Shown here in pieces: positions 21,401 to 31,676 of a DNA stretch of 64,000 nt. This stretch comes from Balanoglossus misakiensis (taxonomy: Eukaryota > Hemichordata): the NCBI GenBank assembly GCA_040954595.2, contig CM082596.2, forward strand, positions 7,378,001 through 7,442,000. The letters are read 5' to 3'. Both the position numbers and the translations under genes were made by a program. Position 1 is the first letter of the stretch. The number at the start of each line of letters is the position of its first letter. The notes beneath the pieces are model-generated. The model did not search any database, had not been told where the DNA came from, and saw only the letters and a list, made by a program, of their open reading frames with translations.

Positions 21401-23962
21401 GTGTGCGCTTGCGTAACACAACAATGCAGCTGGCCGCTATATCATGCACTGTTCATCCGGCGCCCAGCGCGCGGGATGTTACACAGCGCGCGCGCTGTAA
21501 ACGCGCAATAACCCGATCATGCTAATATAGCAATAGTATCCCTTTGGTTTCTTTGCAAAAAGGATCATTTTTGTCAAGACTGAATGCATACTGCTGGACG
21601 TGTGAATAAAGTATTCAACACAGAAGACTTGATTCGCATTAAAAGAGGGAGAGTCGATCTTTCAGTTAGAAAATTTGGCGACTACTGCGTTCTCAGCTGT
21701 TGTATAATTAGTTCGCAGTCAACAGTCGTGTTTGGTGAATTTCCCGTTTCATTGCCACCTGTTGCATACCAAGTACAATTGGAATGACCTATGCGCGTCA
21801 CGCGGTTACAAACCCTCGCGTTTAGACATATCTTCAGTTATTTATTTGAGGAATGGTACATTGCACAACTAAGACTGGGCGCACATGTTATTAATCGTGG
21901 GACCAGGCTCAGTTCATCGTACTGCTCGCAACGCGCCAGCGTCGACACGCAGTGGAAAGGCCGCTCACGCGAAGCAGATTTGCATAGAATAGAAATTGCC
22001 GCGTGTCAACAGAAACGGGATCTGCCATGTCTAAGCCCGGGCCATATATCACGTCAAGCGGCCGGGGCAACAATACGTGCGACTTGGCGACAATTCTATT
22101 TCATTAAAATCCCGAGTTCACAGCTGACCGGGCGAAACGTGGCCACTACTGCGAATTCGACACTACAAGACTGAACACGGTTCATACATGTCCCGCCTTT
22201 CTGTGCCTGTTTGGGGTTACATCATAGAATGTCTACGGTTACATCGGCCGAGTCAGGCCGGTTCTGTTAATTAAGTCATCCCGCTATATGAGACAATAGT
22301 TCTAAAATACTACCACTCTTTCCGACAGTAAGCTGAGCGCAAAGCGGTCAGCGAAGTTAAAGTTGCATTCACCGCGGCCTATTGTGCAAGCTAATCTGTT
22401 AACGGAGTATTTTCACAGCCCGGCAAGCCCAGGATATTGAAAGGATATTTGACAGTGTCGCATTACTTTTCAGGGTGTAGTCATTACAATGCGTTCGTGA
22501 ATAGCGGTGAATGCGGCTTACTGTGACTTAGAGGGACCGGCCCGAACTTATACCCGGGGAGGGTATAGAATTGTCGCACACCGTACAATACAACATGTGC
22601 AAACATATACATGTATTTCTCAAAGCAGGATTGCCTCGCCGTCCGCCATCTTGCCAGTGCCAATGGTTGGCGATGTAACACCACAAAAAATAGATTTTAT
22701 ACACCCCCTCAGCACTAAGCGATTTATCTTTGGCGGTAGGGGGGGGGCTGCCAACAATGAAATCACCATTGTTTATTTTACTATAATTACTTTTTAAATA
22801 CCATAACATCAACAAAGTTACAGTAATTACGTAATTTATCGATCAGACTTTTATTAAAAACGCATTTCAATGGGGTACGCATAGAAATGAGTTAAATGTC
22901 TCTTTTCCACATGACGCAGCCCCCCCCCCCACCGGTTCATTGTGCCACGCCCCTTTTAAAGGGTATCACTTCGTCCGAAGGTCATGGAAGACAAAACAAT
23001 GCCTATACAATTGGCAATTTCAAAGGAATCCTTCATGTCGATTGACATCTTCTTCAAATATTAAGAACGAAACAAAAGCTTTAAAAACAGTCGGTTACTG
23101 AAACACCGGGAAAAGACTGGGTACCCCTCCCCCCCCCCCAAAAAAAAAAGCTAGAATTTTGAGGCGGTGATCTATTAGGTCCTTTCACGAGAGAAGATAC
23201 TAAACAGGAGGGTCGGGAAAAAAACTCGACTTAAGCTAAAAAGCGCCGGGCAGTATTAGGGATAATTACACACATGGAATCTCGCGTTGAAAACCTGCTC
23301 ACTGTATACTAATGTGTGACTCTGTGATTGAACATACACTCGCAATGGCTAATGTTGAAGCCGACATACGGGGTATACAAACCGCCACAGGTAAACAACG
23401 ACACAGGCCGAAAACAAGTGTCTGAAGCTGTCGTCTGTTACATAAGAGATGCCAGATGGCATAAAAAACCCTGCCCTATATCTCTTCTCATTTGGACATT
23501 ACGCAACGTTCTTTTCAAATGGCGACGAGACAAGCCTGGCTTCGTTTTCGACTGTTTTCATCCGTGTATACACAACGACTATAATGTGTTCGCGCCGACA
23601 GGACACATAGTACTACATACGCTATATAATATTTTATCTCGCGATCGATAAATCCATTCTTTAGTTCAAGGTTAACGTCAAAAACGGACCCGGCCGTCGT
23701 CGAAAATGGGTCACAATGAGACACGCTGATATTATCTCACACTCTGATTAAAATCAACATACAAGAGCTGTTTTCATTTAATCACTATTCCAGTCCCTCA
23801 CCTGTTCGATCTCATGCGCAGACTTCGGAGGGGCTTGGAACCTCCGCCCACATTTTGCCCCTCTTCTTCGGCGTCGATCACCGACGATGATTCAGACTCT
23901 GTCTGAATTTCTAACTCGCAGTTGTCCTGTGTCGGTTCTTCGCTCTCTGTCGAGCTCAACAT
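6762..23962 (-). CDS. mkx: Mohawk homeobox transcription factor, complete coding region, join of six exons
   Basis: Complement of join(6762..6882, 6995..7043, 10680..11066, 14097..14271, 14746..14905, 23802..23962): 1053 nt, 350 residues plus stop. Every junction is GT-AG and the phases agree throughout (2, 0, 1, 1, 2). An acidic, Ser/Glu-rich N-terminus covers residues 1-50. A TALE homeodomain covers about 63-123, with the PYP insertion at 87-89 and recognition helix [14 protein letters not shown] at 108-121, Ala at homeodomain position 50 as in IRX and MKX. A Ser/Pro and acidic linker follows, then [25 protein letters not shown] and [12 protein letters not shown] blocks matching vertebrate mohawk. 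Family knowledge: a nuclear DNA-binding repressor with several repressor domains outside the homeodomain. Length and block order fit mohawk; IRX genes are excluded by the linker and C-terminal blocks and the lack of an IRO box. Identity is very secure; the exact C-terminus is slightly less so. Confidence 0.95.
6995..7043 (-). CDS. mkx: mkx coding exon 5 (49-nt micro-exon)
   Basis: The acceptor is CTTTTCAG|ATT (AG at 7045-7044) and the donor is GAACAG|GTAGGT (GT at 6994-6993). The exon codes for [16 protein letters not shown] and two bases of the next codon (residues 295-310). It was located because exon 4 ends in phase 1 while exon 6 needs phase 2; this 49-nt block is flanked by good splice signals and repairs the frame exactly. 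GEFTFPD corresponds in place to the GNFVYRTD stretch of vertebrate mohawk. A perfect CRE palindrome (TGACGTCA, 7011-7018) lies inside the exon. Skipping it would shift the frame of exon 6. Confidence 0.85.
7044..10679 (-). other. mkx intron 4
   Basis: 3636-nt intron between exon 4 and micro-exon 5. On the plus strand it holds the longest open frame of the window (8129-8824, 231 codons). This has no recognisable domain, no repeats and no splice context, so I treat it as chance. CRE palindromes lie at 7350-7357 and 9456-9463. A purine-pyrimidine alternating stretch (GT/AC and GC-rich, about 9900-9995) could adopt Z-DNA. No exon was recognised inside. Confidence 0.7.
9903..9993. repeat. alternating purine-pyrimidine stretch (CA/CG-rich)
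   Basis: Runs of CGTGCGTGCGTG, CACACACACACG and CACGCACATGTACACGC alternate purine and pyrimidine over about 90 bp inside mkx intron 4. It is simple sequence, not coding. A Z-DNA tendency is inferred only from base pattern. Confidence 0.5.
10680..11066 (-). CDS. mkx: mkx coding exon 4 (Ser/Pro linker, acidic region, RYLND block)
   Basis: The acceptor is CTTTGCAG|ACT (AG at 11068-11067) and the donor is GACG|GTAAGG (GT at 10679-10678). The exon encodes residues 166-294 and one base of 295. In order: [12 protein letters not shown]; a proline/serine stretch ([17 protein letters not shown]); an acidic run ([17 protein letters not shown]); the conserved [16 protein letters not shown] block; a basic KKK stretch; and [20 protein letters not shown]. 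The last two blocks align with the regions of vertebrate mohawk that carry repressor activity. The acidic run and Ser/Pro stretch are low complexity. Reading past the donor gives 23 more residues and a stop, so intron 4 retention would truncate the protein. Confidence 0.95.
12254..12325 (+). repeat. TCTCGCGAGA repeat family, copy 1
   Basis: This roughly 70-bp unit contains CCAGCAACCCGTTGCTACG, then AATTAACCAAGTCTCGCGAG, then ATATCGCAATCAGCGGAAAA. It aligns along its whole length with 60953-61024 (plus strand) and 56246-56320 (minus strand). The core TCTCGCGAGA is the palindrome bound by BANP (also reported for ZBTB33/Kaiso) in vertebrates. Whether it is a mobile fragment or a conserved regulatory unit is open. 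Confidence 0.65.
13978..14055. repeat. GAT/GAC triplet repeat beside the exon 3 donor
   Basis: About 78 bp of imperfect GAT, GAC and CAC triplets (GATGATGATGACGACGACGA pattern) lie about 42 nt downstream of the mkx exon 3 donor, inside intron 3. Being triplet-based it reads as poly-Asp/His or poly-Arg/His in some frames, but it is non-coding in the gene model. Probably polymorphic in length. Confidence 0.85.
14097..14271 (-). CDS. mkx: mkx coding exon 3 (homeodomain recognition helix)
   Basis: The acceptor reads TTTACACAG|GTG (AG at 14273-14272) and the donor reads GGAGG|GTAAGT (GT at 14096-14095), an excellent 5' splice site. The exon encodes residues 108-165 and one base of 166. The recognition helix [16 protein letters not shown] is unchanged from the vertebrate form. 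It continues into [20 protein letters not shown], matching the conserved post-homeodomain block of mohawk proteins, then a Ser-rich stretch ([13 protein letters not shown]). Trp111, Phe112, Asn114 and Arg116 are the expected DNA-contact and core residues. A GAT/GAC triplet repeat starts about 40 nt beyond the donor. Confidence 0.97.
14272..14745 (-). other. mkx intron 2, splitting the homeodomain
   Basis: 474-nt intron in phase 0 between LVQ and VSNWF, a position just before helix 3. GC-rich at its 5' end because of the tandem repeat at 14616-14748. The plus strand is open for 149 codons across this region, an antisense shadow of the GC-rich exon and repeat. Confidence 0.85.
14616..14748. repeat. 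three-copy tandem repeat built from the exon 2 donor region
   Basis: Units at 14701-14748 and 14616-14663 are both 48 bp and differ at only about 7 positions. A shortened 37-bp unit (14664-14700) lies between them. The shared core is CTCA.AGGTTACCCACAAT. On the gene strand the first unit begins with the real donor CAG|GTGAGCACTGATGG. The third begins CAGATGAGCAGCGATGG, the same sequence with the donor GT changed to AT. So the splice-site neighbourhood itself was duplicated and the extra donors decayed. Confidence 0.8.
14746..14905 (-). CDS. mkx: mkx coding exon 2 (homeodomain, N-terminal two thirds)
   Basis: The acceptor is a TTTCTCAG|ACG junction (AG at 14907-14906) and the donor is GTGCAG|GTGAGC (GT at 14745-14744). 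The exon encodes residues 54-107, including [17 protein letters not shown], the helix 1-loop with PYPTKTEKI, and ends after MTLVQ. This is the basic arm, helix 1, the three-residue TALE loop and helix 2. It ends in phase 0, splitting the homeodomain just before helix 3. Retention of the following intron would add about 16 residues (beginning VSTDG) and stop, giving a protein without the recognition helix. The bases just past the donor belong to a three-copy tandem repeat described separately. Confidence 0.97.
16255..16484. mobile_element. TCGCGAAAATAAA palindromic MITE-like element
   Basis: The left end reads ATACTGTAAATTAAC...TTTATTTTCGCGAG and the right end, inverted, reads ATACTGTAAAACACTTTATT then TTCGCGAG, so about 230 bp is bounded by terminal inverted repeats. 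The interior is dominated by GCGAAAATTAA-type words in both orientations. It lacks coding capacity. Elements with ACTGTAAA ends and TTCGCGA interiors are common in marine invertebrate genomes, to my knowledge. Confidence 0.65.
18370..18422. repeat. (TATC)n microsatellite
   Basis: About 13 uninterrupted CTAT units inside mkx intron 1, ending in TCCATCC. A likely length-polymorphic marker. Confidence 0.95.
20381..20537. mobile_element. MITE-like element with ACCTGTCTATAGTGGCC ends
   Basis: The left end CAGTGAAACCTGTCTATAGT followed by GGCCAG pairs with the inverted right end (AGTCAAACCTGTGTAAGTGG then CC). That gives about 24-bp terminal inverted repeats around a 157-bp element. Internally CTTTATAAACAGGT and CTTTATAGACAGGT repeat the motif. 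No coding capacity. Single copy in this window; the family type (MITE) is inferred from structure. Confidence 0.6.
21483..21498. repeat. 16-bp perfect palindrome ACAGCGCGCGCGCTGT
   Basis: Perfect inverted repeat with an alternating CG core inside a CpG-rich part of mkx intron 1. It could be a cruciform or Z-DNA site, or a dimer binding site. No function can be assigned. Confidence 0.5.
23802..23962 (-). CDS. mkx: mkx coding exon 1 (start codon, acidic N-terminus)
   Basis: This exon encodes residues 1-53 and two bases of codon 54. The peptide starts [14 protein letters not shown] and is rich in Glu and Ser, then turns basic ([11 protein letters not shown]). The donor CAG|GTGAGG at 23801-23800 is near consensus. 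An in-frame TGA lies 54 nt upstream (24014-24016), so this ATG is the first possible start in the exon as drawn; A at -3 is favourable. The last two bases (AG) plus the first base of exon 2 make Arg54. The N-terminal peptide differs from the vertebrate one, as expected for a poorly conserved region, so the exon is assigned from phase, signals and position, not from similarity. Confidence 0.85.
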
Positions 23963-24300
23963 TTTTTTTCTGTTTGGCCTTTTCAGTCCGTGTTCTTTAA
24001 ATCCAGTCCTTCTTCATTCGTTCCTCACTACCGAGAGAGAGAAGAGAGAAAAGAACGGGTCGTGATTTAAGCGCTTGGCTGACTGTAACCCAGTGACAAC
24101 GGTCGTGCAGTGCGCGATGAAACATGCGAGCGAACTTGTCCTCTGTCAAAACAGTAGCGTTGTACTCACAGTTCGCAATGACCGGGCAGCGTACAAGCGA
24201 AGAGCAAACAGAACTTGAGATTGTAAGCTCCGCTTGACAAAAGGCGCACGTTATAATAATGGACATGTAGTTATATTTGCCCTCACCGAGAATTTGCCTG
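23963..24300 (-). promoter_or_regulatory. mkx 5' leader and probable promoter-proximal region
   Basis: Directly upstream of the start codon is an A-rich leader, then an in-frame TGA at 24014-24016. A pyrimidine-rich tract (minus strand TTCTTTTCTCTCTTCTCTC) lies at about 24034-24057, ending in GGTAG at 24032-24028. This could be the acceptor of an upstream non-coding exon, with an exon start near 24027, or simply promoter sequence. Further up, on the minus strand, a TATA-like AAATATAACTA occurs near 24270-24280. CpG dinucleotides are plentiful from about 23700 to 25200. No transcription start can be fixed from sequence alone. Confidence 0.35.
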
Positions 24301-26249
24301 GCGTTACAGCTCGGGTCATGTGTACGCCAGCACCTGTGGTCGAAAACAACAGCGCGGTTGGTGCATTGAAATCTACGGGCGCCTCACACGTGTACACGTA
24401 TCCCGCGTCGCAGATTCGGTGTAGTTTAATATTATCGGCCGTCAACACGCTCCGTACAGATAATCTTGCCTTGCAGCTAAAACAACTCTCCGCAAACATA
24501 TGATATACGCAAACAACTTGTGGGCCAATGATCATCCCGCGTGTGCGCATGCGTACGCGGCCGTCGACCTGTTCGAGGGGTTTTTGGTTCATTTTCAGAT
24601 TTGGCGTTGTTGTGTTAAATGTCGTCATGTTACATAAAATGTCAATTAACATACAATTGTCGTTGCTTGGTAGATACACATATGTAAATTGGCACTTAAT
24701 GAAACTATACGCTTGCACAGTACGACTCGCCATTTACCAGCAGAACACAATTCGTGTGGTGAGTGATACATACACTTAGCGCAAAGCAAAACAATCCCGT
24801 TTTCACTGACTGTGTCTCGCTCATTGGGCATGGCCATTTTGGTCGACAATGATGGCGATCCTAAACACCCGGAGCCGCAAAACAACATCTCGTCTGCAAG
24901 ACAACAAACGGTCGGAAAAACTTCCAAAGCGGCGTCTATCTCTCACACAGGCCGTTAAAATGATTTTCTGCCAGGTTTAATGAACCGAAGTGTACGGACC
25001 GCTGTCCGCTTATCTTTACAGCCTTTTCCCCCATCCTTTGATAATCGCTTCACCGAACCCTTCTTTAACCCATCAAATGCCAGTCTAGAACGCTACGTCA
25101 AACACCATATGCGTTTCCAATCGCGGCTGTACCGTTCACCGGGGGACGCCCACCGCCTAATCGCGAAGCCGGCCTTGATGTTACGCCGAGTGGAGAAAGA
25201 GGTCGAGGTTATACACACTGGGGTCGATTATAAGACTGAAATAAAATGCCAATGGTTTATGATAAAATAAACGTTCAGTACAACCGGATTAATGATGTTT
25301 ACACCGTTAGATTCATATCATAAAGTCACCGAATCCGTCACGTGACTGTTGGCGAAGTGGCACAAGGGTATATGACTATTTGTTTACGGGTGAAATATGA
25401 ACAGCGTTATAAATCAAAGTAATATATATTTAATCCGGTAATAATTATGACAAATTATTCGCGGATAACACGAAGTTAACAAGTCGGCGTGGAATATATT
25501 CGATTTCAGAGTACAAATGTTCTGACCAGAATTTTTTGTCTTCTGAAAAGTTACTAGACATATGCTTTAGTTGATGCTATGCTTAGCATAACATTTCCAG
25601 ATTAATCACTATGGCAACATTGTCACGACGCGAGAGAGAGGGGGAAAAAGATTAAACGTGTTATATCGGTGTAATTTATTTGCTCATACGCGCAAAGTCA
25701 ATGCTGAATATACTGAACGCAACATGTAAAGTGAACGCATTACTATTCCGGTCGAGAGAAGACCATTGTTTCCCCTCAAACAATACAAAGTCATTGAAGA
25801 GTCCTGATCAAGGAGTACTGCATGTCTGCACACTGACCTAACAGCGGTGAAGTATGCGAAGGAAACACCGTCGCGTTTTATTGCCTCAGACATCCGGGCA
25901 CTTGATATCGAAGCGCTTTCAATTCCCAAAACTCAAGGACTGGACAGTTGACTACTGAAGTATGCAACGTGTCACGGGATTGTCTCTGCATGCTCTCTCG
26001 TGACGCGGACCCTGGTTTATCCCATTGCCTGTCAAAGAGTTTTCATTACCATGGCAACCTTTTAAACCCCCCTTTCATGGGACACCACATTACACGCGAG
26101 GTTAATAGTTCCGGACAATCCCACACAATCACGCCCATCGGGAAATTGTATGCGAAATACGGCCATGAGACGAGGGTTTGCTCAAGACTTTAATCTTCAG
26201 TGTTCTCTTGTCCGTCTGAAAGGACGAGCGTGGCCATGTATGCCAAGAT
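24301..26249. other. upstream region of mkx, no gene recognised
   Basis: CpG-containing sequence with an NRF1-like TGTGCGCATGCG word near 24540. Minus-strand open frames of up to 160 codons (24251-24733) look random in composition and match no family. It may contain distal promoter or non-coding 5' exons of mkx; no splice signals could be tied to exon 1 with confidence. Confidence 0.5.
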
Positions 26250-26250
26250 G

Positions 26251-26381
26251 ACATACATACATACATACATACATACATACATACATACATACATACATAC
26301 ATACATACATACATACATACATACATACAGACATACAGACATACATACATACATACATACATACATACATACATACATACA
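26251..26381. repeat. (ACAT)n microsatellite
   Basis: About 33 units of CATA/ACAT, broken only by two CAGA units near 26328-26340. Reading frames through it give repeating Tyr-Val-Cys-Met or Ile-His-Thr-Tyr peptides, which are artefacts. Confidence 0.95.
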
Positions 26382-29379
26382 TTGCATCACCATGTAGTGC
26401 AGCCTTGTATTGTGCGCGTGCAGTGTCAGCTTGCTCGCATGAAGAGAATCTGTTCGTGTAATCAAAGAAAAAAATAGTCTACACTTTGATGCGTGTCACT
26501 CAACACGGACGAAAGTTCTAGCGCTGTGTTCAAGTGCCTGTGGCTTCTACCACCACGGCCACTTGACTGCCCATGGCAGAACTAAAACATATCCCCAACC
26601 ATGAAGAAATGTAAACAAGCGGAGGAGCAATACATGTATTTTGTAGGGATGGTTCATCACATCCTATATTATATCAGTGACTGAAGCTTATATCAGGCAA
26701 AAGCGTTTACTGTTCGTGTCGGACAGATAGAGTAGAACAACTTGAACCAACGTGTCAGGAAACCGATGCCAGATACAAATCCCAGCCTCCGGGGCAACCA
26801 GTGAAGTTTACGGGCAGATTACGGTCACTGCACTGCGCCCGTTGTGTTGTTCCGAAGTATTAGCGTTGGGAAAGTGAGAAAAAAAACTGTTATGTAATCA
26901 AGGGATTAAATAAACATCTCGCGTTTAGCGCGTTTTAATTCTCTGTAAGCGGGCGCGGCCATGAAATAAACACGTAGTCTATTGCAAATAAACTGAAATA
27001 TACATCTTCCTTAAAACCATTTCTGTATGTTGGAAGTATTAAAGGAACAACGTGTGAAATTTTCAAATTTGTTCAAAAGGTTTCCACTGATTCTTTCAAC
27101 GTTCCTCCGTCTGTAACACGTTGCATGATAGTTACACATACTTGATTTGCCAACACGAGTAATCATGACATGCACACATATTAATTGTGTTGATAAACTG
27201 AATACCTGGGGGTTGTAGTGTCGCGCTCCAGGGCCAGTCTGATCATGGACTTGAACACGGGGGAACTGTCGACAAAGCCTAATACTTCCGCTAAATATGA
27301 TATTGTTTTGATATCACAGCGACAGCGTATTAATGATGTATTTCTGAATAATTAAGTTTGCATTATTTGCGGAATTCTGTGATATGGAGACGCATTCGGG
27401 GTCACACAAACACGTACAGAACTTGACACTGCGGCGCGTAATTGGAAACCGAAAATGTTTATACATCAGCAGGAACTAAATTGATTCTATGTAAACACAC
27501 TAATAATACAGGACGTGGAGGAGTTTATTTTGACATCGGATCGCGCTCTTGCCCCATAATGTCAATCTTCCTCGCACGGGGCGCGCACCGCATGCGTGTA
27601 CCACAACATGCGGGTCGAGGCTACTGTTTACTAGTTACATGTCCACCTCAATCGGAAGTCGACGGGACAAACTAGACATGGGATTACTTGCGTGGGAAGT
27701 TTGACCCCAAATTCATGATTATCCGGGTCAATTTTTTGCTTATTTTTTCTACAGTCGGCTGTAATTGTGTTTACTTTTTGAAAGACACATGAATCAAATT
27801 TGAGTGTCCGTAACAACGAAAACAGACGGGAGTTTATACAGCAAGGCATTTTTCGTTTCAGCGTATCCAGCTCCGATGATGAGCGCCCTCAACATCAAGC
27901 CGACACCATGTGTATTTTCGGTACGCGGTCCATCCTGTCTGTTGGCACCGTCTATTTATGTCCTAGAGGGTCGGTCGGTCGGTCGGCGTAATTGTTGTTA
28001 TCTTGGAACAAAATGTTTGACACCGCCGTTTTATAATATTTCAAAATCGAAATATTTATTTAACCTTTAGCTGTTTCTTATTATAAAAACACACACTCGT
28101 GCCCTGGGATTTAGGAAGCTAAGCCATCCTGACAAAATATCTAGTGTCAGACGAAATAAAGACATCGATTCAAGGGCTCCACACGGACTGCGGAATTTTC
28201 TGGCCTGAACAGCGAAACGGTGTCATTTAAGTGTTTGTGCATAGTTGCACGGATTTCTACTATTTACATCTCTCGTCTCGAGAGCCTGTTGTCCTTGCCG
28301 GCACAGACAGAAACAGCGACTTGTGTTGAGGACAGACCACTTAAAAAAGGGCGCCACACACGGAGGTGGAAGGACAAGAGTGTTTCGGACAATTCTAGGG
28401 GTGTGACGATCCAGTATTCAGACAGACTGGCCGAGGTCGACCGTCTAGTATCATCCCGGTACAGATTTGAAAAGGAAAACTGTACTTTGAATTGAACACG
28501 CGTACATTTACACGAGCCCAAAACAAGGAGACTACAGTGGCAAGGTAAAGGAATTTGTAAACGACAGGCATACACCTAATTGACGTTAATTGCCGATTCG
28601 CACTCCACCAAACTCTTTTCGACCATGTAATGAAGGCCTTAGCGATCTTTCTCACGTGTATCGTGTACCACGGCCACGGCAACGACCGGATTCCTGCGCC
28701 GTGTGTCACAAAGGGAATCGACGTCGAAATTGACAGAACCCCGTCCCCTCTGTTGCGATGTCAAACGCCATTGTTTCGAACGACCCGCGTCGTCACCCCA
28801 CTCACAGAGACTCAACGCGAAGCCATCCGCGAAAATGCCCTTCCCCCTTCCCGGTAAATGGAGCGCGACAATGCATTTTGATTGATGCGGCTTTCAAACG
28901 TACAAGTACGCCGAGGATGATGGCCGGGTTCCCATGCACCATCACACGGCAATTTCCCTGAAAGAGAGGGGTCAGCGGTCCGGGCTTTCAGTTCACGCGG
29001 TTACCTTTAGATTCCAAACCGCTTACCAGTCACTCAGTGAGTCCAATCGCAAAGGGCATACTTTCGCCGATGGGCTATGCACCGCAATCTTCATTGATAA
29101 CGCATGGTTGGCCGCCATCGCCCGTCGCCTCACTAAGGCCAAGATGTAAAGTTGTCACTATCGTCGCATCACAGTCTATTTACCGGGAATGCCAGGCACG
29201 TGAATAAAGGAAGTATGCGTCCATTATCACCATCTAACAATTTTCACTCGAATAATTCCAGCGAGCGTCCAGAGTAGACTCTCAAGGTTGAAGGACAGTG
29301 CGTCGACTGTGTATTCGAAAAAAAAATCAGCGGCGGTCATTATGTTGCGCTTTTCATGTTCAGATCCATCATTCAACCG

Positions 29380-29482
29380 ATTTCATGGCATCTTGATACA
29401 GAGACAATGTCTTGATGTACATATATGCATATCGATTTGTGTTGCAATACGATACAATATGGCCACCGGGCGGCCATTTTGT
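29380..29482 (-). repeat. dispersed repeat family B, copy 1
   Basis: The minus strand reads AAAATGGCCGCCCGGTGGCC then ATATTG, and further on ACAAATCGATATGCATAT, GTACATCA and ACATTG. These blocks occur in the same order at 32378-32475 on the plus strand. The unit is about 100 bp with a GGCCGCC..GG..GGCC internal palindrome. Non-coding; probably an old mobile element fragment. Confidence 0.55.
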
Positions 29483-31621
29483 TATCATGATTATTCATGT
29501 TCCGTGCCATTACTCGGACATGCCTGAACCAAACTTTGAAACTTGCATGAGCAAACATTGGTTCTCACGTAAACGCCCGCATAGTTTAACGATAACCATA
29601 ACATCGCAAGATGTTTTTTTCTGAACATCTGCTAGACATGTAAGACGATAATACGGAAACAGGTCGAGCAGAAAATGGGCAACTATAAACGAACTTTACG
29701 TGCAGCAATGGGCTTTGGGCTTGTGCAACGCCCCGTTTGCTTGGCTATTTGTGGACATAATTCAATTAAGATCTGGAAATTTAATTTACATGGGCCTGCG
29801 TATGAAATGTCTGGCCTTCAGCGGTTTTTTGTGTTTGTGAGCGCAACTAATTACCGCCCTGGATATGCGTATAATGGATATACAAAACAGTCCCCCATGC
29901 AGTTGTGTGTAAAGCGATGTGGAACCAAGGCATTACAGGCCGTCTACACCGCACGGGCGTATCGCATCCACAGTGTGTGTCATGTCAAGTTAAAAGGAAG
30001 TTGTGCAGGCGATGACCTCATATTGTGTATATTTATAATGGCGGGAAAAGGAACATAATCGAAGCAGGTCCCGGCCTAATGTCTGATAATCTTCTTTGGA
30101 AAGTCACCTATTGTTGGTTTTGTGAAGTTGGTTAGAGCTATAGCATGGCGTCGCTTGCTGTCTTCGCCTGTCGGCATGTCTCTATCTCTCTCCATCGATC
30201 TGTCTTTATTAATACGTCGCTCAGCCCTGAATATATATGCAAGCCTGCTGGATTAGGCCGCAGTTGTTCAGCTGTGGCTGCTGGGATTTCACAAAGAATA
30301 ACAAGAAATCCGAGCACATCAGGTCGCTTGACATGAAAGTCCTTTTCCCCGTCGATTACAGAGACATGTTTTCCACCCAAAAAGGAATCGTGTTTTTGCA
30401 TTCGTGTCATATGAGGAGATATTTTATGTTTGTGTACTGAAACAAGACAAATCTTCGGGCGCAAAGATTTACTCAAACCTTACACCCTCAGTACGCTTGC
30501 AAATAAATCAGTGACGTCATAATTCATGGTACATACCAATATATCTTCTAAACGTGGGATTAAAGATACATTAACCGACAATTCAGTATGTTACTGAAAG
30601 CAGATTTCTCTGATGAAACATGAAGCGAGTAGTTTTAAAAGTTCGTGACTTTGTGACATGCTATATGGGATTCTGTTGTGCGTATTTCTGGTGTAAGTGT
30701 TGGACAAACATGAACCCAATTTCCTGCTCCACATTTCAGAGACTTCAGAAGACATCATAGCAAATATTTCATACCAGCTGGAGAGGTGAGGTTGCACAGA
30801 CACACAAACGCGCAGCACTGCAACCGAAGTCCCAAGCGATCCGTGCTTACACCATAGTTGTCGTTCCGAGGCTTTGGGTTTCGTTGTTATCGAGGCGAAT
30901 CAATCTTTTGAAAATAAACTTTGCGCCAGTCTAGAAGAAAAACATCGGAGGGACAAGGAAGATTCAAGGATATGCTGAGTCGCACGGAGCATTTTCTTCT
31001 TGTGCCTATATCCATGTTCAGTGGCTGGGTATAAGTTGAATCCACTTTTGTACTGAGAGTTGAATGAACCCTTCAAGTTCCAGCTGAGCTATATTTTGTG
31101 GTCAGCCTCATCTTCGAATTTGGTTTCAAATTCACCCGAGGTGTAAACTAATATTAACAGCGGGCATACGCATTTCTTTCTTTTCTGTTTTTTTTTAACG
31201 GCTGACGATTCTGGCGTGAATAAACTAGAAAGATCTTTCAGACACTAGACCATGAAGCCCCACACCAGATATGAATATTTTAAATCTATGGATAAGTTGT
31301 TATCGACTTCGTTTTTTTTTCTATCTCCCGAAACATTATTGTCTAGCATGCTCCCGATTTGGCAGCTGTCAGACCGGGTTAGAGAAACATGATGTCCAAA
31401 TAAACTCTTCAATGAAAGATTATCACACCACCGCAACCGTCAATTGATGACACAGATAATGAAGATTTGCAATGAAGTACCAATCACAGCCTGTGGACTC
31501 AAATGAACCAAACACAACCAATTTTCAATCATATAACCACATCGGGAATAGAACTAAATTGGCTCCCATAAATACTCGTTTGAAGAATTATACCATAGTC
31601 ATCTCTTATATCAGCCAACTT

Positions 31622-31676
31622 ATATGACATTACTATAACATTAACAAGCATTAATATGACATTTACAAGCATTTAC
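31622..31676. repeat. short tandem duplication (ATGACATT..ACAAGCATT)
   Basis: TATGACATTACTATAACATT then AACAAGCATTAA, followed by TATGACATTTACAAGCATTT. An imperfect two-unit duplication in AT-rich DNA. Confidence 0.45.

Larger units (their letters stand above)
14906..23801 (-). other. mkx intron 1 (8.9 kb)
   Basis: Largest intron. It contains two unrelated MITE-like elements (16255-16484, 20381-20537), a TATC microsatellite (18370-18422), a 13-base G run (16051-16063) and two C runs (22920-22930 and near 23127). It also has CRE palindromes at 16640 and 19008 and a CG-rich palindrome at 21483. Several GC-richer patches (19450-19990, 21890-22150) are open on both strands but show no domain or conserved exon. 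Large first introns of homeobox genes often hold enhancers; that is inference here. Confidence 0.7.

Noticed and set aside
24251-24733. 160-codon frame on the mkx strand, just upstream of mkx
   Set aside because: No recognisable family; it lacks splice signals linking it to exon 1, which has an in-frame stop upstream of its ATG.
26129-26465. frames encoding Met-Tyr-Val-Cys repeats
   Set aside because: Translation of the ACAT microsatellite.
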